Assembly: GCA_905208975.1 (NCBI GenBank) | Contig: CAJLRE010000090.1 | Coordinates: forward strand, 1 to 5,717 | Length of the DNA: 5,717 nucleotides | Origin: an uncultured Collinsella sp. | GTDB lineage: Bacteria > Actinomycetota > Coriobacteriia > Coriobacteriales > Coriobacteriaceae | Reading direction: 5' to 3' | Part shown: piece by piece, positions 1 through 5,021 of the stretch | How the letters are laid out: the number at the start of each line of letters is the position of its first letter | Numbering within the stretch: the first letter of the stretch is position 1 | The notes under the pieces: generated by a model | What the model was told of the DNA's origin: nothing | The model's database searches: none | The model's input: the letters and a program-made list of their open reading frames with translations, nothing else | Made by a program: the position numbers and the translations under genes

Positions 1-6
1 AAATGC

Positions 7-34
7 TTGAAAGTATAGTGTTTATGCGGATAAT
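7..34 (+). promoter_or_regulatory. Possible sigma-70-type promoter in AT-rich left edge
   Basis: TTGAAA (7-12) and GATAAT (29-34) are separated by 16 bases, a fair match to the -35/-10 consensus. No coding region follows before the hairpin at 80-110. The surrounding 79 bases are very AT-rich, so promoter-like strings are expected by chance. On the minus strand the same stretch also holds TTTTGA, 16 bases, TATACT (coordinates 39-34 and 17-12), which would read leftward out of the window. Neither can be confirmed from sequence alone. Confidence 0.25.
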
Positions 35-79
35 CAAAAATCAGATATAAAATTTCTATTAAATCTTAAGAATTTTGTT

Positions 80-115
80 GGCCGAATCGCTTGACAAGAG
101 TGGTTCGGCCATTTT
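80..115. terminator. Hairpin terminator (or element-end hairpin) at the transposase stop
   Basis: GGCCGAA (80-86) pairs with TTCGGCC (104-110). The stem extends inward to 11 pairs (80-90 with 100-110) if two G-T wobbles are allowed, leaving a 9-base loop. On the plus strand it is followed by ATTTTCTATT, a modest T-rich tail, so termination of rightward transcription fits best. On the minus strand it lies directly after the transposase stop codon (118-116) but has only a poor T tract. It could therefore serve both directions, or be the subterminal hairpin of an IS200-like element. Confidence 0.5.
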
Positions 116-916
116 CTATTCCGAGCCCTCAGCCTGAGCATTCACCCGCGCATAAGCGCGCACGATACGAGAGACGGTACTCTTGCTGATTCCCGTATAC
201 CGTTCGATCTCGCGCACCGTGTAGCCGCCATCGTGCAGGGCGAAAATGATTCCGTCTCGCCGCGAGGGTGCTACGGTCTTGAGTTTGTTGAGCGGCACAC
301 CCAGGCGCTTCGCCATCTTGTCGGCAAACGCACGCCGCTCCCACTCTGTCTCATCCATATCGTGAATCACCGGATCGGAACCATCGGGCATTAACAGAGA
401 ATAATCCAGAAACCCCCTGACAGACTCAAAGAGCTCGAGCACACAAGAAGGGTCCGAAAATCCCCTCGTCATATCGTTGTCATACGCTCGCAGATACTCG
501 GCAAAGCTGCTCCACGGATAGCGCTCGATCAGGGCGATACCCGCCTCCTGCGGATTAGCATGAACATAGCGAATGGCGGCCATTAGATAACGGTCGGTAT
601 CGAGCGAGCGCCGGTCAAAACGGTTCTGGAACAGATGGCCCGTGCGCCCCGTGCGTTTATTGAACCGACGAGCGTACGTCAAAAGCAGTCGTTGCATCGC
701 CGCGCTCATCGTGTCCTCATAATCCGAGAGTACCAGATCCACGTGATTGCCCATAAGGCACCAGGCGATAACCGTCACGCCCGCCTCGCGGCAGCACTCG
801 CGCATCAGCTCCAAAAACTCCCACCGGTCTTCATCGCCCTCAAAGATGAGCTGCTTGCCCGTACCGCGGGCACAAACATGGTAAAAGCCGGTAACTGTTC
901 TCCAAACGCGCTGCAT
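116..916 (-). CDS. IS200-like / REP-associated (RAYT-type) HUH transposase with C-terminal HTH
   Basis: This 266-aa protein belongs to the Y1-type HUH single-strand transposases. Residues 1-145 form the transposase domain. They contain the GNHVDLVLS segment (56-64) where the family has its metal-binding His-x-His, then GHLFQNRF (93-100), DRYL (108-111) and RYVHANP (116-122), whose Tyr117 aligns with the catalytic tyrosine as I recall it for E. coli RAYT. PWSSFAEY (134-141) is also typical. Residues about 219-255 carry a helix-turn-helix (YTVREIERYTGISKSTVSRI), like the DnaA-type C-terminal domain of many Firmicute and actinobacterial relatives. The start at 916 was chosen because AAGGGAG lies 6 bases upstream. 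The frame extends to 1129, but those extra 71 residues look non-coding. Oddity: the second motif histidine is Asp60 (HVD), which may impair metal binding. No partner genes or clear terminal repeats define a full element. Confidence 0.85.
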   Translation of the reverse strand: MQRVWRTVTGFYHVCARGTGKQLIFEGDEDRWEFLELMRECCREAGVTVIAWCLMGNHVDLVLSDYEDTMSAAMQRLLLTYARRFNKRTGRTGHLFQNRFDRRSLDTDRYLMAAIRYVHANPQEAGIALIERYPWSSFAEYLRAYDNDMTRGFSDPSCVLELFESVRGFLDYSLLMPDGSDPVIHDMDETEWERRAFADKMAKRLGVPLNKLKTVAPSRRDGIIFALHDGGYTVREIERYTGISKSTVSRIVRAYARVNAQAEGSE

Positions 917-948
917 GGCGCTCCCTTCGCCTGGATCTGCTTGCCATC

Positions 949-1158
949 CAATACAACACGATTGAAGCGTGCCACCAAAACATTCACGCAAAACAATACA
1001 TTCGCGCGGCCAAAGGCAATAAACAGGCGGCGAACGGCACCGTTGCAACAGGTCAGCCCCTGCAACGCTTACAAGAGCTGACCAAAAGCTTGCCCAAGAC
1101 GAACCCCCTCTACAAAAGTTCACGACCACAGAATATAGAGTTAAACCGTTTCAATTAA
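949..1158 (+). pseudogene. Possible 3' remnant of an unidentified gene
   Basis: A plus-strand frame is open from 895 to the TAA at 1156-1158, and from about 949 it reads like real protein (for example EACHQNIHAKQYIRAAKG and later NIELNRFN). It has no ATG or GTG, and no ribosome-binding site precedes it. About 57% of its third positions are G or C, which is neutral evidence. I do not recognise the family. Its 5' part would overlap the transposase start on the other strand, so the natural reading is a gene tail whose upstream part was lost or displaced by arrival of the transposase gene. It could also be a chance open frame. The minus-strand frame across the same bases is rich in Cys and Trp and looks like antisense. 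Confidence 0.3.
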
Positions 1159-1319
1159 AACTTCCGGACTTCTCGCTACGAAAACTGAGCCGTTCGCCGA
1201 ATATTCCGTGCATTTCGCGGTATTATAGGGGCTGCATGTCATGTCCCTTTCGAAGGGTCGCCCGGCAATCGCCAGCCACGACCCCCAGACGGGACGCCAA
1301 CACGATAGAGAGGAGAGGC
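1159..1319 (+). promoter_or_regulatory. Leader and probable promoter region of the NifU-like/GGGtGRT operon
   Basis: No gene is seen here. TATTAT at 1221-1226 is the best -10 candidate, but no good -35 sits 16-18 bases upstream, so the promoter is tentative. It would give a leader of roughly 85-90 bases. Within the leader CCCTT-TCG-AAGGG (about 1245-1257) can form a small hairpin, and GAATATTC (1199-1206) is a short palindrome just upstream of the -10. AGGAG (1311-1315) in a purine-rich run serves as ribosome-binding site for the ATG at 1320. I see no FNR-type or Rex-type operator. Confidence 0.35.
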
Positions 1320-2054
1320 ATGCAGTACTCACAGGAAGTGGAGAACATGTGCCCCGTTGCCAAGGGTGCATACCACGGCCCCGCACCCATCCCCGAGGAG
1401 GGCAAGTGGGTCCAGGCTAAGGAGATTTCCGACATCTCCGGTCTTACGCACGGTGTGGGTTGGTGCGCACCTCAGCAGGGCGCCTGCAAGCTCACGCTGA
1501 ACGTCAAGGACGGCATCATCGAGGAGGCCCTCGTTGAGACCATCGGCTGCTCGGGCATGACCCACTCTGCCGCCATGGCTTCCGAGATCCTTCCCGGTAA
1601 GACCATCCTCGAGGCCCTCAACACCGACCTCGTCTGCGACGCCATCAACGTTGCTATGCGCGAGATCTTCCTGCAGATCGTTTACGGCCGCAGCCAGACC
1701 GCGTTCTCCGAGGGCGGCCTGCCCGTGGGCGCCTCCCTCGACGACCTCGGCAAGGGCCTTCGCTCTCAGGTCGGCACCATGTTCGGCACCAAGGCCAAGG
1801 GCGCTCGTTACCTCGAGCTCGCTCAGGGCTACGTCACCCGCATGGCTCTCAACGACAAGAACGAGATCATCGCGTTCGAGTTCCTGAACCTCGGCAAGTT
1901 CACCGACGCCGTCAAGGCCGGCAAGACCCCCGAGGAGGCCATCGCTGGCGCTATGGGCCACTATGGTCAGTGGGAGAACGCTGCCAAGTACATCGACCCG
2001 CGCACCGACGAGGAGACTCACTCCGTCGCCAGCGTGTTCCCGGTTCACGAGTAG
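1320..2054 (+). CDS. NifU/IscU-like iron-sulfur scaffold protein (partner of GGGtGRT protein)
   Basis: This 244-aa soluble protein has an IscU/NifU N-terminal-like fold signature at residues about 38-115. THGVGWCAPQQGACKLTL (44-61) and VETIGCSGMTHSAAMASEI (72-90) align with the regions of IscU Cys37 and Cys63, and GIIEEA (65-70) matches IscU GIIEDA. It differs from IscU in having a three-residue expansion with a second cysteine (Cys49 and Cys56), no Cys-Gly-Asp motif, and no evident equivalent of IscU Cys106. Its own Cys106 (DLVCDAIN) falls at another place. Residues 120-244 form an extra C-terminal part (YGRSQTAFSEGGLP, LGKGLRSQVGTM, KYIDPR) typical of this subfamily. There is no NFU domain. 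The ATG at 1320 has a good AGGAG site; an upstream ATG at 1236 lacks one and adds unlikely sequence. It is the first gene of an operon, 12 bases before its partner. Strong codon bias implies high expression. Fe-S assembly is inferred from homology and has not been shown. Confidence 0.88.
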   Translation: MQYSQEVENMCPVAKGAYHGPAPIPEEGKWVQAKEISDISGLTHGVGWCAPQQGACKLTLNVKDGIIEEALVETIGCSGMTHSAAMASEILPGKTILEALNTDLVCDAINVAMREIFLQIVYGRSQTAFSEGGLPVGASLDDLGKGLRSQVGTMFGTKAKGARYLELAQGYVTRMALNDKNEIIAFEFLNLGKFTDAVKAGKTPEEAIAGAMGHYGQWENAAKYIDPRTDEETHSVASVFPVHE

Positions 2055-2066
2055 AAAGGGAGGGAA

Positions 2067-3077
2067 ATGACTATGACTGTTACGTTCGAAGGTTACGAGC
2101 GCCGCGCTGACAAGATCAACAAGTGCCTCGCCGACAACGGCATCGCCTCCCTCGAGGAAGCTCTGCAGATCTGCACCGACAAGGGCTTCAACCCGCGTGA
2201 GATCGTCAACAACACCCAGTCCATCGCCTTCCAGAACGCCGAGTGGGCCTACACCCTCGGTTGCGCTCTCGCTGTCAAGCGTGGCGCCAAGACCGCTTCT
2301 GAGGCTGCCGCCATCATCGGCGAGGGCATCCAGGCCTTCACCGTTCCCGGCTCCGTCGCCGAGGACCGCAAGGTCGGTCTGGGCCACGGCAACTTGGGCG
2401 CTATGCTACTCTCCGACGACACCGAGTGCTTCGCCTTCCTGGCCGGCCACGAGTCCTTCGCTGCCGCTGAGGGCGCTATCGGTCTGGCTCTGAACGCCAA
2501 CAAGGCTCGTAAGAAGCCGCTGCGCGTTATCCTGAACGGTCTGGGCAAGGACGCCGCTCAGATCATCGCCCGCATCAACGGCTTCACCTATGTGAAGACC
2601 CAGTTCGACTACTACACGGGCGAGCTCAAGGTCGTCGAGACCATCCCCTACTCCGATGGTCCCCGCGCTGCCGTTAACTGCTACGGCTCCGACGACGTCC
2701 GCGAGGGCGTTGCCATCATGTGGCACGAGAACGTCGACATCTCGATCACCGGTAACTCCACCAACCCCACGCGCTTCCAGCACCCCGTCGCTGGCACCTA
2801 CAAGAAGGAGCGCATCGAGGCTGGCAAGAAGTACTTCTCCGTCGCTTCTGGTGGCGGCACTGGCCGTACCCTGCACCCGGACAACATGGGCGCCGGCCCT
2901 GCCTCTTACGGCATGACCGACACCATGGGCCGCATGCACTCCGACGCCCAGTTCGCCGGTTCTTCCTCCGTGCCTGCACACGTCGACATGATGGGTCTCA
3001 TCGGCATGGGCAACAACCCCATGGTCGGTGCCACCGTCGCCTGCGCTGTCGCCGTCGAGGAGGCCCTCAAGGCCTAA
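2067..3077 (+). CDS. GGGtGRT family protein (function unknown)
   Basis: This protein of 336 aa carries the eponymous motif in SVASGGGTGRTLHPDNMG (258-275), followed by SYGMTDTMGRMHSDAQFAGS (280-299) and MMGLIGMGNNPMVGAT (308-323). Other strongly family-like blocks are GSVAEDRKVGLGHGNL (95-110), FLAGHESFAAAEGAIG (124-139), LRVILNGLGKDAAQI (152-166) and ITGNSTNPTRFQHPVAGTYK (227-246). Many His residues sit in these blocks (107, 128, 220, 239, 270, 291, 305) and Cys occur at 20, 36, 66, 121, 205 and 326, so cofactor or metal binding is possible but unproven. There is no signal peptide or membrane segment, so it should be cytoplasmic. Two starts are possible: ATG 2067, only 3 bases after GGAGG, and ATG 2073 with a better 9-base gap. 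The product may therefore begin two residues later. Constant pairing with the upstream NifU-like gene suggests a role linked to an Fe-S or other metal centre. Codon bias is that of a highly expressed gene. Confidence 0.92.
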   Translation: MTMTVTFEGYERRADKINKCLADNGIASLEEALQICTDKGFNPREIVNNTQSIAFQNAEWAYTLGCALAVKRGAKTASEAAAIIGEGIQAFTVPGSVAEDRKVGLGHGNLGAMLLSDDTECFAFLAGHESFAAAEGAIGLALNANKARKKPLRVILNGLGKDAAQIIARINGFTYVKTQFDYYTGELKVVETIPYSDGPRAAVNCYGSDDVREGVAIMWHENVDISITGNSTNPTRFQHPVAGTYKKERIEAGKKYFSVASGGGTGRTLHPDNMGAGPASYGMTDTMGRMHSDAQFAGSSSVPAHVDMMGLIGMGNNPMVGATVACAVAVEEALKA

Positions 3078-3112
3078 TCGCGCCCGCGCGATGCTCATAC
3101 AGTTGAGCTTTG

Positions 3113-3149
3113 GAGCCGCTACCTTTCGAGGTAGCGGCTCTTTTTGTTT
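3113..3149 (+). terminator. Rho-independent terminator of the NifU-like/GGGtGRT operon
   Basis: A perfect 12-bp stem pairs 3113-3124 with 3129-3140 (GAGCCGCTACCT with AGGTAGCGGCTC) around a UUCG tetraloop. It is followed by TTTTTGTTT. It lies 35 bases after the stop codon and clearly ends the operon. Confidence 0.96.
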
Positions 3150-3249
3150 ACGCTGTCGCAGGGTAGCTAATGCCGATATATCAGTTGGGGCGAAATACGA
3201 GATGAGACGAGATGGAACGTCAGAGTGTCCATGACGCCCACCTGTCATA

Positions 3250-3296
3250 TTTGCCCTTTACCGATTTGCCGAGTCTTTGCGATACCTTTGCCGATC
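3250..3296 (+). repeat. Tandem 11-bp repeats upstream of the flavoprotein gene, possible operator
   Basis: Three consecutive 11-mers, ATTTGCCGAGT (3264-3274), CTTTGCGATAC (3275-3285) and CTTTGCCGATC (3286-3296), share the core TTTGCCGA. TTTGCC (3250) and TTTACCGA (3257) precede them with shorter spacing. An 11-base period places equal contacts on one face of the helix, as in direct-repeat operators. The array ends 37 bases before the start codon at 3334. The regulator is unknown, and no convincing -35/-10 pair was found in the same stretch. Confidence 0.4.
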
Positions 3297-3333
3297 ACCC
3301 GTGCGACAATGCGCCGGACGAGAAAGGAATCCG

Positions 3334-4860
3334 ATGGAATCGACTGATGTACTGGTAATTGGATCTGGCATTGCGGGCCTTTGCGCCGCCATCGAAGCGG
3401 CACGCACGGGTGCAGCCGTCACTGTGGCAAGCGCCGGCAAGACCATGAGTGGATCGAGCTTCTTCCCCGGAACCTGGGGCCTGGGGCTTATCGGACCCGT
3501 TAACGAAGACGACGAACAAGACTTCATCGACACCATTCAGACCGTTGGCGGCGGCGTCGCCGACCCCGAGCTTGTCCAGACGTTTGTGCACGGCATTCCC
3601 CAGGCAATTGAATGGCTCGAGCAAGACCTGGGCGTTGAGCTCCAGCGTCCGCAAAGCGCTGAGAGCGCTCAGCAAAAGCAGTTTATTCCCTGCTTTGACC
3701 ACAAGACGCGCATGTGGCGCGGCCTCACCCGCAAGCCCCTTGAGGACGCATGTATGGCCCAGATCGAGTCGCTCGGCATTCGCCTGCTCCCCCGCCATGA
3801 GCTTATCGATCTTGTTGAGAACACGAACGGCAGAATCACCGGAACCGTGCTCTACGACCTTACCGAAAATCGAATCGTGCCCTTTGCTGCCAAGGCCACG
3901 ATCATCGCAGCCGGTGGCACAGGCGGCCTGTTCGAGCGCAGCCTTACGTCGGCTGATGTGCTCAGCTCCTCGCAGGCCATCGCACTGGCGCACGGCGCAT
4001 CGCTTACTAATATAGAATTCATGCAGATGATGCCCGGCTTCATCGAGCCCAAGCGCAACCTGGTCTTCAACGAGAAAACCTGGCGCTACGTACATGTAGA
4101 CCAGCCGGTCGATATTGCCGACGGCAAGCTAAACGATCTGCTTGAGCAGCGCTCTGGATATGGTCCTTTCACCTCGCGCTTGGCCTCCCGCGCCATCGAC
4201 CTCGTCATAGATCAGGCAGGTGCAGAGGGCCTGGCGCTCCACTACGACTTCCCCCGCGAGGACATCCCCGAGTTTGTGCAGACCTTTGCCACCTGGCTGC
4301 AAGACGAGCACGGCATCGCGCCGACCGACGAGATGCGCGTGGCGATGTATGCCCACGCCGCCAACGGCGGTATCAAAATCGACAAGACCGCGTACGCAGG
4401 CGTTGAGGGCCTCTACGCCTGCGGTGAGGCAACAGGCGGCATGCACGGCGCCGACCGCATCGGCGGCTTGTCGAGTGCCAATGGCATCGTGTTCGGGCGC
4501 ATTGCGGGCGCATCGGCAGCCCAAGCAGCGCTGGACGCTCCTGAGGCGGCCGCACCGATGGATATCGCCCTCCCCCAGCATGGCATAGCTACAGCAGACG
4601 CCGAGCGCCTGACCCGCTGCCTCAAACGCACAATGAGTACCTACTGCATGATCAACAGGACCGAAGCGGGTCTATCCAAGGCCCTGCAACAGCTTGAAAG
4701 CCTGCAAGACGACGCAACGGCGCTGAGCAAGCCACACGCCAATGACAGCGAAATCGCAGCCCTCGCCCGCCTGCAATCGCAGATTCAACTAGCACAGGAA
4801 ATGGTCAAAGCCATGCGCAAGCGAACCGAAAGTCTCGGATCGCACTATCGAGCGAATTAA
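3334..4860 (+). CDS. FAD-dependent oxidoreductase, fumarate reductase / L-aspartate oxidase superfamily
   Basis: This 508-aa flavoprotein is about the size of NadB. Its N-terminal Rossmann motif VLVIGSGIAGLCAAIEAA (6-23) binds FAD. ATIIAAGGTGGLFE (188-201) and GLYACGEATGGMHGADRIGG (359-378) are the other FAD and family signatures. SRLASRAID (281-289) supplies the likely proton-donor Arg282. HAANGG (341-346) and GADR (372-375) supply His341 and Arg375 of the substrate pocket. The usual HPT triad reads MPG (233-235), so the pocket is only partly conserved. The C-terminal helical domain (about 425-508) ends in SLGSHYR, like the SDH/NadB GAHYR end. There is no Tat signal, FMN-binding domain or membrane segment, so it is a soluble cytoplasmic enzyme without a quinone-reducing partner here. 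AAAGGA (3323-3328) sets the start at 3334; an upstream in-frame ATG at 3277 lies in the repeat array and is less likely. It appears to be monocistronic. Whether it oxidises aspartate, reduces fumarate or acts on another acid cannot be decided; nadA and nadC are absent nearby. Confidence 0.85.
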   Translation: MESTDVLVIGSGIAGLCAAIEAARTGAAVTVASAGKTMSGSSFFPGTWGLGLIGPVNEDDEQDFIDTIQTVGGGVADPELVQTFVHGIPQAIEWLEQDLGVELQRPQSAESAQQKQFIPCFDHKTRMWRGLTRKPLEDACMAQIESLGIRLLPRHELIDLVENTNGRITGTVLYDLTENRIVPFAAKATIIAAGGTGGLFERSLTSADVLSSSQAIALAHGASLTNIEFMQMMPGFIEPKRNLVFNEKTWRYVHVDQPVDIADGKLNDLLEQRSGYGPFTSRLASRAIDLVIDQAGAEGLALHYDFPREDIPEFVQTFATWLQDEHGIAPTDEMRVAMYAHAANGGIKIDKTAYAGVEGLYACGEATGGMHGADRIGGLSSANGIVFGRIAGASAAQAALDAPEAAAPMDIALPQHGIATADAERLTRCLKRTMSTYCMINRTEAGLSKALQQLESLQDDATALSKPHANDSEIAALARLQSQIQLAQEMVKAMRKRTESLGSHYRAN

Positions 4861-4902
4861 ACTGGACACCTATCTAAAGCAAAACACAACTAATCGATAT
4901 CT

Positions 4903-4938
4903 ATGGGCCCCGTGAACTCGAAGTGGCACGGGGCCCAT
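4903..4938 (+). terminator. Perfect 12-bp inverted repeat after the flavoprotein gene
   Basis: ATGGGCCCCGTG (4903-4914) pairs completely with CACGGGGCCCAT (4927-4938) around a 12-base loop, 42 bases after the stop codon. The stem is very GC-rich, but no T tract follows on either strand. It is probably a terminator or mRNA-stabilising hairpin of the upstream gene, of a less canonical kind than the one at 3113. Confidence 0.5.
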
Positions 4939-4978
4939 TCGTGTCCGCACGGCAGCGTATCCTAATTCTGAATACAGA

Positions 4979-5021
4979 GCGGGCAAAGCCCGCATAGACA
5001 ATAGGCCAGCGAGGAGGAGAT
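4979..5021 (+). promoter_or_regulatory. Leader of the dinD-like gene: hairpin and strong ribosome-binding site
   Basis: GCGGGC-AAA-GCCCGC (4979-4993) can form a tight 6-bp hairpin. AGGAGG (5012-5017) lies 4 bases before the ATG at 5022 and settles that start. No GAAC-N4-GTTC type LexA box or other clear SOS operator is seen in the 160 bases upstream. ATTCTGAAT (about 4964-4972) is the only short dyad there. Confidence 0.4.

Noticed and set aside
91..120. TTGACA (91-96) as a -35 with TCTATT (115-120) as -10, reading antisense into the transposase
   Set aside because: The -35 sits in the loop of the hairpin and the -10 match is only four of six; no product is evident.
635..1081. Plus-strand ORF of 148 codons starting at 635
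   Set aside because: Most of it is antisense to the transposase domain and shows no family features. The different frame at 949-1158 looks more protein-like over the shared part.
917..1129. N-terminal extension of the transposase frame by 71 residues to an ATG at 1129
   Set aside because: The added residues are rich in Cys and Trp and have no domain features, while the internal ATG at 916 has a good AAGGGAG ribosome-binding site and starts at the family's usual point.
1329..2387. Long minus-strand open frame (352 codons) opposite the NifU-like and GGGtGRT genes
   Set aside because: It spans two genes with clear homology and shows the low-complexity Gly/Leu/Val/Ala/Asp composition of an antisense shadow in high-GC3 DNA. 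The same applies to 2406-3248 and 3295-4095 on the minus strand.
3655..3669. AGCGCT-GAG-AGCGCT inverted repeat
   Set aside because: It lies inside the flavoprotein coding sequence and encodes an ordinary Ser-Ala-Glu-Ser-Ala stretch; no regulatory meaning is apparent.
4939..5021. SOS/LexA box upstream of the dinD-like gene
   Set aside because: No GAAC-N4-GTTC or CTG-N10-CAG type box was found; the short ATTC-T-GAAT dyad is not sufficient.
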